Below the pieces are notes generated by a model. That model did no database searches, was not told the origin of the DNA, and worked only from the letters and a program-made list of their open reading frames with translations. Source: Agrobacterium rosae (GTDB taxonomy: Bacteria > Pseudomonadota > Alphaproteobacteria > Rhizobiales > Rhizobiaceae). From it: a stretch of 64,000 bases of DNA. Positions 37,266 to 45,777 of the stretch are shown here, in pieces. The stretch is taken from NCBI RefSeq assembly GCF_002915175.1, contig NZ_NXEJ01000008.1:824962-888961 (forward strand), in the 5' to 3' direction. Position 1 is the stretch's first letter. Every line of letters begins with the position of its first letter. The position numbers and the translations under genes were made by a program.

Positions 37266-37543
37266 ATCAGCGCTCCCGTCTTAGGCTCGTCCAGGTCTGC
37301 CTCTTGCTGACCGGCTGGATGCGCAATCGCGACCTCGTAGTCGTCAGGCAGCTCAGCCGCTTGCTCGCTGTTCATGATGCCGTAAGGAACCATGGTGCCG
37401 TTCTGGTCCGGAACGGAAACTTCGACCAATGTTTTCTGGTTCACGGGAAAGACTTTCAAAGGAGGAATCAAGAAGAGCCGCAACGGACCACTCTTGGAAG
37501 CTCGTTTCGGCACCTGTGGCAATTCTATGAATGAAGAACGCAA
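37262..37543 (-). CDS. Hypothetical 93-residue protein (uncertain)
   Basis: An open frame that overlaps the epimerase stop by four bases. It would start at TTG 37543 with no Shine-Dalgarno visible, so the start is doubtful. The C-terminal half reads like a small acidic protein (VSVPDQNGTMVPYGI; AAELPDDYEVAIAHPA), while the first third is basic and less protein-like. No homologue recognised. Either a short real gene beginning downstream or a chance frame. Confidence 0.4.
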   Translation of the reverse strand: MRSSFIELPQVPKRASKSGPLRLFLIPPLKVFPVNQKTLVEVSVPDQNGTMVPYGIMNSEQAAELPDDYEVAIAHPAGQQEADLDEPKTGALI

Positions 37544-37590
37544 TCGTTCTACGACACCGTCATCGTTAACGGGTTCGTGAATCCACGGCC

Positions 37591-37977
37591 TTAACCGGCA
37601 GCGGCACGTCTCTGCGGTTCATCACGGCTGAGCAGCCGCGTTACCTGCTGGAGAAGACTGGTTGGCAGGCATGGCTTCTGACAGAAAGCGGAGTCGGGAT
37701 AAACTTCCTCCAACGCTTTTCCATCGGCATGGCCGGAATGAAACACGAAGGGAATATTCGTTTCCTTTAATTTGTCCGCCACCGGAAACACGTCTCCGTC
37801 TGTTAGCCGAACGTCGAGAATAGCGCAGGTGGGGATGTTTTCATCGAGATAAGACAGAGCGTCTGCGGTACTCGGAAATGGTCCTGCAACGGTCCAGCCC
37901 TCGTCCTCGAGGGTCATCTGAATGTCCATTGCGACAAATACTTCGTCTTCAACCAGCAACACGGTCTTCTGCGTCAT
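37591..37977 (-). CDS. Single-domain response regulator (CheY-like receiver)
   Basis: A 128-residue stand-alone receiver with no output domain. Visible are the acidic pair (VEDE, residues 9-12), phosphoacceptor Asp55 in CAILDVRLTD, the conserved Thr/Ser position in FVFHSGHA and the Lys in CQKPC. It overlaps the end of the HWE kinase gene by 29 bases and is the obvious partner for it. Such single receivers next to HWE kinases often act as phosphate sinks or feedback regulators. Confidence 0.92.
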   Translation of the reverse strand: MTQKTVLLVEDEVFVAMDIQMTLEDEGWTVAGPFPSTADALSYLDENIPTCAILDVRLTDGDVFPVADKLKETNIPFVFHSGHADGKALEEVYPDSAFCQKPCLPTSLLQQVTRLLSRDEPQRRAAAG

Positions 37978-40900
37978 GTCTTACCTTGATCTTCATCGTC
38001 AGGGTGTGCGTCAGCCGTGCCCCATCGACCTCAGTTGAAACCGTACCGCCGATTTGTTTTGCGGCGCTGGTCAAGAGCACTGTCCCAAATCCAGCCACTC
38101 CTGACCCCTCAACGGGTACCGTGCCTATTTCGTTCCAAACCAAATCGATATGATCGCCCTTTTCTTCCCAGTCGATGCGCAATTCCCCACCTTCCTTGCC
38201 AAGAACGCCGTGTTTGAGCGCATTGGTGGACCATTCATGGAGGATCAGCGTCAATGGCGTGATGCAGTTCACCGCTATCAGAAAGTCCTTACCCCTAATG
38301 TCGATTACGGCGTGCCTGTTATAGGGCGTCAGGATGGTGTCGAGTAGGTCGTGGATGGGAACCGCAGAGGTGCGTTTCTGGTTCGAGGCCAGGGAATGTG
38401 CGCTTCCCAGCGCCAGAATTCTGCCCTCGACATCCTCCACCAGACTTTTGATTGTTTCGTGCTTGCGGGCAGACATGCGCAATATACCACCGATCATCGC
38501 AAACAGATTTTTGACGCGGTGGTTCATTTCGCTCAGCATCAGTTCACGCGCTTCCGCCAGTTCGTATTCCGCCGTCACATCCACACTGACGCCGATCACG
38601 CGGTCCGGATTGCTGTCCGCAACGTGCCGGGCAAACGTCTTGAGCCATCGTGGACGTCCATCGACACCGGTGATGCGAGAGGTCAGCTCGAACCCGGTAT
38701 GATTATGCACGGCTGAATCCAATGCATCGTGCAATTGCTGTCTGTCCAGTTCGTTGAAGTTTTGCAGAACGGCTTGCAACGCGGGTCGACCATCTCTGGT
38801 TTGAAGCAGCTCCATGGCCGCTCCCCCCAGCACGAATTCACCGTGATCCGGCAAATACTCCCAAACACCGATCCCGGCCGCCTCGATAGCCAGCTCATGA
38901 CGCTCCTGCTCGGCCGCCAGCTGGCTTTCCATGCTCAGCGCATGGGATATGTCGGTCATGATGATCGTGGCACCATCTATTGCTCCATCGGCGGTGCGGT
39001 ACGGCAGAATACGTAGGGAAAACGTACGCTCCTGCTCCGGGTCCATAACGGTCTGATTATACTCCAGGCCGTTGGCCATCACGCTTTTGACGCGAGCGGT
39101 AAAATCGAGAGACGGATATCGGCTTGCCACATCGGATAGCGGGCGGCCTCTGTCGGTGGGTTGCAGCGGGAAGATCGCCGTCGCCGCTCTCGTATAGGAT
39201 CGCAGCCTCATCTCGTCATCGAGAACGATGACCGCCAGACTGGTCGAATCGAAGAAGTTGCGCAGATCGGCATTGGCCACGGAGACTTCGTCGATCTTGG
39301 TTTTCAATTCGTCGTTGACGGTCGTCAATTCCTCGTTTGTCGACTGAAGCTCCTCGTTCATCGACATCATTTCTTCGTTGGAGCTTTTCAGCTCCTCATT
39401 GGCGGTCTCAAGCTCCTCCGTCGCTGATCGCAACCGGTGTTTGGCGGAGCGTAACTCCCGCTCCAATGCCTCGACATGGCCATCACCCGGCTCCATCTCC
39501 ACAAGGTCAATGGCCTCCAGCGGTGTAAACATAGCCGATTCCTGAAACACCACGAGATAGGCGTTCTCTTCCAAGGGATCGCAGATAATCTCGGTCTTTA
39601 GCGTGCCAAAGTCGGTGATGACGTCGACATTGCGGGCAACAACACGCCTCTTTGCCGTTGCCGCCTGCCGTACCAGCGCGCCCAATTGTTCCTTTACGCC
39701 GGGACGGGCCAGGGTAAACGCACTGGTTTCGCTCGTTCCAGACACGGGAAACTCAAAGAACCGGCTCAGCCGGCCATAGGCCGCAACGATCTGCCCGTCA
39801 TTGTCCAGCACGACACTTGCCGGTACGTAGCGTTCCATCAGCCGGCTTGTAGCCAGTTCTTCAACGGAGCCCGACATCTTTTCGACTTCGGCCCGTGGAA
39901 CGGCAGGGCGGCGATTGCTGCGCTCTCCCGGAAGCGGAATAGGGTAGGTGGGAGATCCCGGCAGGCGCTCGAACAATCTGGCTTTCTGGTCGATGACGGA
40001 AAAGACGCTGTCGAAGCGCCCCACCGTTTCCGAAGAGCCGAGAAAAAGAAAACCACCCGGACGGATCGCGTAATGCAGCAGCGGCATGACCGTCTTTTGA
40101 AGCTTGTCGTCAAAATAGATCAGCAGGTTTCGGCAGGAGACGAGGTCCACCTTGGAAAACGGCGGGTCCTTGATCAGGCTGTGGCCGGAAAAGCGGATCA
40201 TATCCCGGATTTGACCGATGAAGTTGAAACGCTCCTTGTGCGGAATGACGTAATGCTCTTGCAGTTCGTGCGGTATGTCGGCCAGTAACGCGATCGGATA
40301 AGAGCCTTCCCGGGCGATTTTGAGCATGCTCTCATCGATATCGGTCGCAAATATCTGCACGTTGCAGGGCAGGTTCAGATTTCTGGCGGCCTCTGCAAAC
40401 AGGATCGCGATCGTGTAAGCCTCTTCGCCACTCGAACAGCCGGGAATCCAGACCCGCACACCCTCTTCGCTGCCAGCCGCATCGCGCATCAGATTGGTGA
40501 TGGCGATCTCGTTCAGGACGTCGAACGAATGCCGGTCGCGAAAAAAGCGGGTTACATTGATCAGCAAATCTCGAAACAGCGCATCGCACTCGTCATGATC
40601 CGTCTGGACACGGGCCAGATATTCGGTGCCCCTGTCTATACCCAGAACATGCATGCGTCGCTCGACGCGCCGAACGAAGGTCGTCTGCTTGTAGCCGGTA
40701 AAATCATGACCGACGCTGCGCCGAAGCGCCGTGCAAAGGTCTTCGACAATATCCGCGATCTTCGACGTCTCTTTTTTATCGGACCCTTGGCTCTTTCGAA
40801 AAAAGAAACCGCCGATGCAAGCCAGAATCTCCTGTGGTGGTCTGATGAAGTCGACAAGGCCGGTGCCGGTTGCCGAAACGGGCATACCGTCATACTTGGC

Positions 40901-41368
40901 CGTTGAAGGCTCCTGAACGACACAGAGCCCGCCATTTTCCTTGATGGCGCGCAGCCCCGTTGATCCATCGGCACCCGTGCCAGACAGAATAACGCAGGCG
41001 GAATTCGATTGCTGATCGTTGGCGAGAGAGATGAAGAAGTCATCGATAGGCCGGCGCAACCCGCGCGGCTGGGCAAAGTCGTTCAGCACGAGCCGCCCGC
41101 GCTCGATGCTTAGTCCCTTACCCGGTGGAATGATGAAGACCGTATCAGCCTCTATGGCTTCACCGCCCTCGCATTGACGAACGCTGAGCCGCGTGTGCCT
41201 GTCCAGTAACTCTGCCAGCATGCTTTCGTGGTGTGGATCGAGATGCTGGACGACAACGAATGCAAGCCCGGTTGGAACCTCGGCCGCGCTCAACATCTCG
41301 CGCAGCGCCTCCAGACCACCGGCCGAAGAGCCGACGCCGACGACGGGAACATTATAATCTTTAGACAA
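37949..41368 (-). CDS. CheB-CheR-PAS-HWE hybrid sensor histidine kinase
   Basis: A 1139-residue multidomain signalling protein. Residues 1-190: CheB methylesterase with the catalytic triad Ser15 (GSSAGG), His41 (QHLDP) and Asp133 (GADGSTGL). About 210-480: CheR methyltransferase (NVTRFFRDR; IWIPGCSSGEEAY; DLVSCRNLLIYF). About 640-720: long coiled coil (EELETANEELKSSNEEM...). Two PAS domains follow, at about 720-840 and 850-940. HWE kinase from about 940: His950 in MNHRVKNLF, N box LHEWSTNALKHG and WNE in the G1 region. CheB and CheR fused in one chain suggest a role for methyl-ester chemistry in regulating the kinase rather than chemotaxis. It is 34 bases downstream of a LOV protein gene. Confidence 0.93.
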   Translation of the reverse strand: MSKDYNVPVVGVGSSAGGLEALREMLSAAEVPTGLAFVVVQHLDPHHESMLAELLDRHTRLSVRQCEGGEAIEADTVFIIPPGKGLSIERGRLVLNDFAQPRGLRRPIDDFFISLANDQQSNSACVILSGTGADGSTGLRAIKENGGLCVVQEPSTAKYDGMPVSATGTGLVDFIRPPQEILACIGGFFFRKSQGSDKKETSKIADIVEDLCTALRRSVGHDFTGYKQTTFVRRVERRMHVLGIDRGTEYLARVQTDHDECDALFRDLLINVTRFFRDRHSFDVLNEIAITNLMRDAAGSEEGVRVWIPGCSSGEEAYTIAILFAEAARNLNLPCNVQIFATDIDESMLKIAREGSYPIALLADIPHELQEHYVIPHKERFNFIGQIRDMIRFSGHSLIKDPPFSKVDLVSCRNLLIYFDDKLQKTVMPLLHYAIRPGGFLFLGSSETVGRFDSVFSVIDQKARLFERLPGSPTYPIPLPGERSNRRPAVPRAEVEKMSGSVEELATSRLMERYVPASVVLDNDGQIVAAYGRLSRFFEFPVSGTSETSAFTLARPGVKEQLGALVRQAATAKRRVVARNVDVITDFGTLKTEIICDPLEENAYLVVFQESAMFTPLEAIDLVEMEPGDGHVEALERELRSAKHRLRSATEELETANEELKSSNEEMMSMNEELQSTNEELTTVNDELKTKIDEVSVANADLRNFFDSTSLAVIVLDDEMRLRSYTRAATAIFPLQPTDRGRPLSDVASRYPSLDFTARVKSVMANGLEYNQTVMDPEQERTFSLRILPYRTADGAIDGATIIMTDISHALSMESQLAAEQERHELAIEAAGIGVWEYLPDHGEFVLGGAAMELLQTRDGRPALQAVLQNFNELDRQQLHDALDSAVHNHTGFELTSRITGVDGRPRWLKTFARHVADSNPDRVIGVSVDVTAEYELAEARELMLSEMNHRVKNLFAMIGGILRMSARKHETIKSLVEDVEGRILALGSAHSLASNQKRTSAVPIHDLLDTILTPYNRHAVIDIRGKDFLIAVNCITPLTLILHEWSTNALKHGVLGKEGGELRIDWEEKGDHIDLVWNEIGTVPVEGSGVAGFGTVLLTSAAKQIGGTVSTEVDGARLTHTLTMKIKVRHDAEDRVAG

Positions 41369-41401
41369 ACACTCGTCCTTGAATTTTCGGTACTGAAACG
41401 A

Positions 41402-41986
41402 TCAATAGGGGGAGTTTTGTTCCCATTCCGCCAATGTTAGTTTTGCTTGAGCAATGGTCGTGGTCGAATTCGCGATTGTCGTAAGCGTACCCTCGATCAT
41501 GATGTTGTGGTCATCGAGCAGCGGTTTGATTGTTGTTAGCGTAAGGTCGAGTTCGAGCTCATAGTCCTGCAACAGGTGTGCATGGGCGCGGCTGACATCG
41601 AATTGAGAGGCCAAAATGTAGCGCACCTGGCCAGAGGTCGCCTTCAGCTTCGACATGAACAGCAGATTGACGAAGGGGCTGTTGTCCTTGCGGAAATTAA
41701 CGATTGGCGTGCGAATGGTCATAGGTCCATCGACCTGTAGAAATTCGTGGATTTTTTCGCGGGCAGTTGCGTTTTCCGCGTGCGTTCCGTTGGGGCTGGT
41801 TTGCAGCATCCGGCAGTTTTTACCCACCACATCATCGCTGCTGTAACCCGTCAGGGCACAAAACTTGTCGTTGACCAAGGCCAGATGCTGGTCATCTTGC
41901 GCGTAGGATAACGCAAGGGCAACGGACGATTTTTGGAAGAAATCCTGAAGCGATTGGTCAATTTCAAGCTGTGGCATATGGCTCAT
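41402..41986 (-). CDS. Short LOV (light, oxygen, voltage) photoreceptor protein
   Basis: A 194-residue free-standing LOV/PAS protein. Residues 15-135 form the LOV core: VNDKFCALTGYSSDDVVGKNCRMLQ, with the adduct-forming cysteine Cys58 in the GKNCRMLQ motif, then VNFRKDNSPFVNLLF (flavin-contact Asn) and the conserved flipping Gln128 in YILASQFDVS. Residues 140-190 are a long helix, ELELDLTLTTIKPLLDDHNI onward, a possible dimer or signalling helix. In Brucella LOV and HWE kinase are one chain; here they are separate adjacent genes. So it likely reports blue light to the kinase next door, an inference. Confidence 0.88.
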   Translation of the reverse strand: MSHMPQLEIDQSLQDFFQKSSVALALSYAQDDQHLALVNDKFCALTGYSSDDVVGKNCRMLQTSPNGTHAENATAREKIHEFLQVDGPMTIRTPIVNFRKDNSPFVNLLFMSKLKATSGQVRYILASQFDVSRAHAHLLQDYELELDLTLTTIKPLLDDHNIMIEGTLTTIANSTTTIAQAKLTLAEWEQNSPY

Positions 41987-42105
41987 CGTTCAAACACGGG
42001 TATCGATGCTTACGATAATATGTTGCTTTAAGAAAGGCTTCGGCCACAGTTTAGGGCAGCAAGCTTTGCGCCGGAATTGCAAACATATCGCGCGCACAAT
42101 CCTAG

Positions 42106-42133
42106 TAAAGTGCGTAACACATTACACACTTTA
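42106..42133. promoter_or_regulatory. 28-bp near-perfect inverted repeat in the LOV/flp intergenic region
   Basis: TAAAGTGCGTAA caca TTACACACTTTA: 12-base arms matching at 11 positions around a 4-base centre. It sits about 120 bases upstream of the LOV start and 70 bases upstream of the flp start, where one dimeric regulator could control both divergent promoters. It does not match any operator I can name. Confidence 0.6.
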
Positions 42134-42202
42134 TTGCGGTAGAAATATGCATGGTTTCACTGTGACGTGTCGTTCACGCACGCGGATCAAGGGCTTTGGG
42201 GA

Positions 42203-42400
42203 ATGGCAGACAGGGCGGAATTCGTAGTGCGGAAGCTGGCAGCGCTTTATGCCGACCGGCGAGGCGCGACCGCCATCGAATACGGCCTCATCGTCGGCAT
42301 TATTTCCATGGCGATCATCTTCGGCATGGAAAGCATCCGCGACAACCTCATGGCCATCTTCAAGATCATATCCGATACGTTCGCAAACGCCGTTGTCTGA
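42203..42400 (+). CDS. Flp/Fap-family pilin, isolated
   Basis: A 65-residue type IVb pilin precursor. Residues 18-40 hold the family signature DRRGATAIEYGLIVGIISMAII, where the prepilin peptidase cuts after GA/before TAIEYG and the hydrophobic helix follows. ATG 42203 has AAGGG at spacing of nine; GTG 42167 would add 12 residues. No tad/cpa assembly genes are in the window, so it must use an assembly machine encoded elsewhere or be a relic. It is divergent from the LOV signalling operon. Confidence 0.85.
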   Translation: MADRAEFVVRKLAALYADRRGATAIEYGLIVGIISMAIIFGMESIRDNLMAIFKIISDTFANAVV

Positions 42401-42413
42401 GTGCCACTTTCTT

Positions 42414-43310
42414 TCAGTCGGCATCTTTTGAAGGCAATGTGATTTCCGTCGTCTTCAGCGTGTCGGCAAGCCGAACTTTTGCCGAGCCGGGTTTTAGCGG
42501 CTTCTGCTGGCTTTCATGTGGCGCCCATCCCGACACGTAGATAATTGAGAAGGTTGCGCGGATACGACCGTCGGGATCGCTGTATTTGTCTGCATAAATC
42601 TCGGCAGCGCGCATCAGGAAACGCTTCGTCAGCGGCTTTCTGCTTCGGTCCATCAATGGGTTGGTCATGCCCATGGCGCGCAGGTCGCGCATCAGCGGAA
42701 GGATGGAATCGTAGCGCACCGTGTAGGTTTCGGCGTCCGTCACTGGCAGTGCAAAACCGGCGCGCTGCAACAGCGCACCCACATCACGCACATCGGCAAA
42801 GGGAATGACACGGGCGCTTGCGCCACCGCTGAGCTCGATTTCCGTGGATAGAAGCACATCCCGCAGTTCCTGCAAGGTGCCGCTCCCGGGAATAGCCGCC
42901 AGAAACAGCCCGTCGGGCTTCAGCGCACGGCGGATCTGGATCATCGTTCCCGGTGTGTCGTTGGTCAGATGCAGGGTAAGGGGGGAAACAATCAGATTGG
43001 CCGATGCCGGTTCCAACGGCAGTTGCTCTATCGGCGCGACTTTGAAGTCCTGATATCCTTCGGCAAACGCGGCATCGGTTTCGACGCGCACGACAGCGCC
43101 GACCTTGCCGGTTTGCAGAATGCGTTGAGCCGTCACGCCCGTTGCCCCGTGAAGCTCGACGGCGGTATCGAAATGCCGCTCCACGATGGCAATCCGGTCC
43201 GCCAGCTCATCAGCTGCGATATCCAGCAGAAACAGAGCTTTGTCGTCTCTGGAGCGCCAGGCGCGCTTGCGGTTCTTCTCCACCAGCACCGGGTCGAAAA
43301 TCATATCCAT
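42414..43310 (-). CDS. SAM-dependent methyltransferase (BioC/NDUFAF5-like)
   Basis: A 298-residue class I methyltransferase. The SAM-binding glycine motif is relaxed (VELHGATGVTAQRIL), followed by an acidic residue ending the second strand (VRVETDAAF) and the ANLIVSPLTLHLTNDTPG motif. The N terminus, IFDPVLVEKNRKRAWRSRDD, is shared with alphaproteobacterial homologues of the mitochondrial complex I factor NDUFAF5, which hydroxylates or modifies an arginine. ATG 43310 is chosen by homology; there is only a weak GGAT. Divergent from the ComF gene. Confidence 0.8.
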   Translation of the reverse strand: MDMIFDPVLVEKNRKRAWRSRDDKALFLLDIAADELADRIAIVERHFDTAVELHGATGVTAQRILQTGKVGAVVRVETDAAFAEGYQDFKVAPIEQLPLEPASANLIVSPLTLHLTNDTPGTMIQIRRALKPDGLFLAAIPGSGTLQELRDVLLSTEIELSGGASARVIPFADVRDVGALLQRAGFALPVTDAETYTVRYDSILPLMRDLRAMGMTNPLMDRSRKPLTKRFLMRAAEIYADKYSDPDGRIRATFSIIYVSGWAPHESQQKPLKPGSAKVRLADTLKTTEITLPSKDAD

Positions 43311-43371
43311 GCCGTCATCCATCCAAACTTTGCTGCCGCAAAGGCACCCGTTCGCGCCTATTGTCAACCAC

Positions 43372-44148
43372 ATGGGCCAGCGGCAAAAGCTGTTTTCAAA
43401 CGTGGGTGGGGTCGGTGCGCTGCGAATGGTCTGGCGCGCGCTGGCCGATTTCGTCTACCCGCCATCCTGCGTGGGTTGCGGGCGTATGACCAAAAGTGGC
43501 GGAGCGTTTTGTACAGAGTGCTGGGCGCAGGTGACATTCATCGAACGGCCTTATTGCGAGGTGTTGGGCATTCCTTTCGCGCATGACCATGGCCCGGGCA
43601 TTCTCAGCGCTGAAGCCATTGCCGAGCCGCCGCCGTTCCAACGCCTGCGAGCGGCCACCATCCATGATGGCCCCGCCAGAAAGCTCGTCCACCAGCTCAA
43701 ATATCTTGACCGTACAGATCTCGCGCTGCTGATGGCATCGTGGATGCTGCGGGCAAGCGATGGGATGGTGGCCGCGTGTGATTGCATCGTTCCCGTGCCT
43801 CTGCACAGGCGGCGTTTTCTTGCACGCAGGTTCAATCAGTCCGCCGAGCTTGCGCGTCACGTCGCGGCTCTCTCGGGCAAACCGTTTCTCTCCTCCACCC
43901 TGTTGCGCGTCAAGCCGACGAGCCGGCAGGTGGGCCTTTCCGCCCGCGCCCGTCAGCAGAATGTGCGCGGTGCCTTTGCAATAGCGCCGGGGCGGGAAGC
44001 CGACATTGTCGGCAAGGGTGTCGTGCTGATCGATGATGTCTACACCACGGGTGCAACCGTTGCGGCAGCGGCGCGCAGTCTGAAGAAGGCAGGTGCCTCA
44101 GATGTGACTGTTTTGACCTTTGCAATGGCGATTTCCGGGCCTATATGA
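43372..44148 (+). CDS. ComF-family amidophosphoribosyltransferase-like protein
   Basis: A 258-residue protein. The N-terminal part holds a four-cysteine zinc ribbon (CVGCGRMTKSGGAFCTEC), the middle resembles a linker and the C-terminal ~100 residues carry the type I phosphoribosyltransferase PRPP loop VVLIDDVYTTGAT. The family is named for a Bacillus competence factor (DNA uptake helicase partner), but no reaction is established. ATG 43372 lacks a clear Shine-Dalgarno; ATG 43426 is an alternative that would still keep the zinc ribbon. Confidence 0.88.
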   Translation: MGQRQKLFSNVGGVGALRMVWRALADFVYPPSCVGCGRMTKSGGAFCTECWAQVTFIERPYCEVLGIPFAHDHGPGILSAEAIAEPPPFQRLRAATIHDGPARKLVHQLKYLDRTDLALLMASWMLRASDGMVAACDCIVPVPLHRRRFLARRFNQSAELARHVAALSGKPFLSSTLLRVKPTSRQVGLSARARQQNVRGAFAIAPGREADIVGKGVVLIDDVYTTGATVAAAARSLKKAGASDVTVLTFAMAISGPI

Positions 44149-44193
44149 CACGGGAGAGACCGGGTTTGGTCGATAGTTCGAGGGTTGAAACCG

Positions 44194-44448
44194 ATGGCAT
44201 CCGTTACGATTTACACACGTGATTTTTGTGGCTTTTGCGCCCGTGCAAAAGCACTTCTGGAAAGCAAGGGCGTTGATTTCGCTGAATTCAATGCCACCAC
44301 AAACCCTGATTATCGTCAGGAAATGATGGATAAATCTGGCCGCAACACCTTCCCGCAAATCTTCATCGGCACGAACCATGTCGGCGGCTGCGACGATCTG
44401 CATGCACTTGACCGTGATGGCAAGCTGGACGCTCTTCTGGCGAGCTGA
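44194..44448 (+). CDS. grxC: Glutaredoxin 3
   Basis: An 84-residue dithiol glutaredoxin that reduces disulfides and glutathione adducts using glutathione. The active site is CGFC at about residues 12-15, where E. coli enzymes have CPYC. The cis-proline TFPQIFIG and GGCDDLHAL glutathione contacts follow. ATG 44194 is chosen because the family starts with MASV; the TTG nine bases upstream is weaker. It follows comF by 45 bases and leads a run of four genes on this strand. Confidence 0.95.
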   Translation: MASVTIYTRDFCGFCARAKALLESKGVDFAEFNATTNPDYRQEMMDKSGRNTFPQIFIGTNHVGGCDDLHALDRDGKLDALLAS

Positions 44449-44482
44449 TTTGAGTACGACGACGATGCAAGGGACAAACAAG

Positions 44483-45343
44483 ATGAGCTTCAAGGCTGCC
44501 GCAATTCAGATGTGTTCGGGGGTCGATCCGATAGCAAACGCCGCCAGCATGGAGCGTCTTATTCGTGATGCCGCATCCCAAGGTGCCGTCTACGTTCAGA
44601 CACCGGAGATGACGGGTGCCATCCAGAAAGATCGCGATGCGCTCCGTGCGGTTCTGAAGGACGAGAAGGTCGATATCATCGTCCTGACGGCGGCTAGACT
44701 TGCCCGTGAACTCGGCATCTACGTTCATGTCGGCTCTACCGCCATTGCTCGCGCCGACGGCAAGATTGCCAATCGCGGCTTCCTGTTTGCGCCAGATGGT
44801 GAGCGCATCTGCACCTACGACAAAATCCACATGTTCGACGTCGATCTCGACAATGGTGAAAGCTGGCGCGAAAGTGCGGCTTATGAGGCCGGCACAGAAG
44901 CCCGCGTCGCCGAACTGCCGCTTGCGACGTTCGGCTTTGCGATTTGCTACGATGTCCGCTTCCCGTCGCTGTTTCGCACCGAGGCCGTTGCGGGTGCGCA
45001 GGTTCTCACCGTTCCTGCCGCTTTTACGAAACAGACCGGTGAAGCGCATTGGGAAATTCTGCTGCGGGCTCGCGCCATCGAAAATGGCGCGTTTCTCGTG
45101 GCTGCTGCGCAGGGCGGCACCCATGAAGACGGTCGCGAAACCTTCGGCCATTCGATGATCATCGATCCCTGGGGCAATGTTCTGGCGATGGCCGGTGGCG
45201 CTGGCGAAGAAATCATCTTTGCGGATATCGATCCAGAGGCCGTCGCATCGGCACGCGGCAAAATCCCCAATCTCAAGAATGCCCGCGATTTCAACCTCGA
45301 TACGGTTAGAAACAACGCAGGCGCAGGGGGCAGCGTACAGTGA
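44483..45343 (+). CDS. Carbon-nitrogen hydrolase (Nit/omega-amidase type)
   Basis: A 286-residue nitrilase-superfamily amidase. The catalytic triad is present: Glu in QTPEMTG, Lys in YDKIHMFDVD and Cys in AICYDVRFP. The Nit branch removes damaged metabolites such as deaminated glutathione or alpha-ketoglutaramate; its place next to grxC favours a glutathione-repair role, which is inferred. ATG 44483 has GGGAC upstream. It ends with codon overlap to the DUF1178 gene. Confidence 0.9.
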   Translation: MSFKAAAIQMCSGVDPIANAASMERLIRDAASQGAVYVQTPEMTGAIQKDRDALRAVLKDEKVDIIVLTAARLARELGIYVHVGSTAIARADGKIANRGFLFAPDGERICTYDKIHMFDVDLDNGESWRESAAYEAGTEARVAELPLATFGFAICYDVRFPSLFRTEAVAGAQVLTVPAAFTKQTGEAHWEILLRARAIENGAFLVAAAQGGTHEDGRETFGHSMIIDPWGNVLAMAGGAGEEIIFADIDPEAVASARGKIPNLKNARDFNLDTVRNNAGAGGSVQ

Positions 45344-45768
45344 TACGCTATTCGCTCCACTGCGAAAACGCCCATGAGTTCGAGGGCTGGTTTTCCGGCA
45401 GCGCCGATTTCGACAACCAGCTTCAGCGCGGCCTGATCGGCTGCCCTGTCTGCGGTTCATCCTCCGTGGAAAAGATGCTGATGGCACCATCCGTGTCCAC
45501 GGCCCGCAAGAAAGACGCCACGCGCACGCTTGCTTTGGACACGGCACAGAAGCAGGCCTTCGCCAAGATCAAGGAAACGCTGGCGACCATCCGCGCCAAT
45601 ACCGAAGATGTCGGTGACAAGTTTGCGGAGGAAGCCCGCAAAATTCACTATGGTGAGGTTGAACAGCGCGGCATCATCGGGCAGGCATCTCCGCAAGAAG
45701 CCATGGCGCTGATCGAAGAAGGCATCGAAGTTGCGCCCCTTCCGGTCCTGCCTGACGATGTGAACTGA
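45340..45768 (+). CDS. DUF1178 family protein
   Basis: A 142-residue alphaproteobacterial protein of unknown function. The N terminus reads IRYSLHCENAHEFEGWFSG and CPVCGSSSVEKMLMAP, a possible zinc ribbon with cysteines at about 8, 35 and 38. The rest is helical. GTG 45340 overlaps the TGA of the hydrolase gene. It may act with the upstream hydrolase because the two stay adjacent in related genomes as I recall. Confidence 0.92.
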   Translation: MIRYSLHCENAHEFEGWFSGSADFDNQLQRGLIGCPVCGSSSVEKMLMAPSVSTARKKDATRTLALDTAQKQAFAKIKETLATIRANTEDVGDKFAEEARKIHYGEVEQRGIIGQASPQEAMALIEEGIEVAPLPVLPDDVN

Positions 45769-45777
45769 CGGTCTGCG

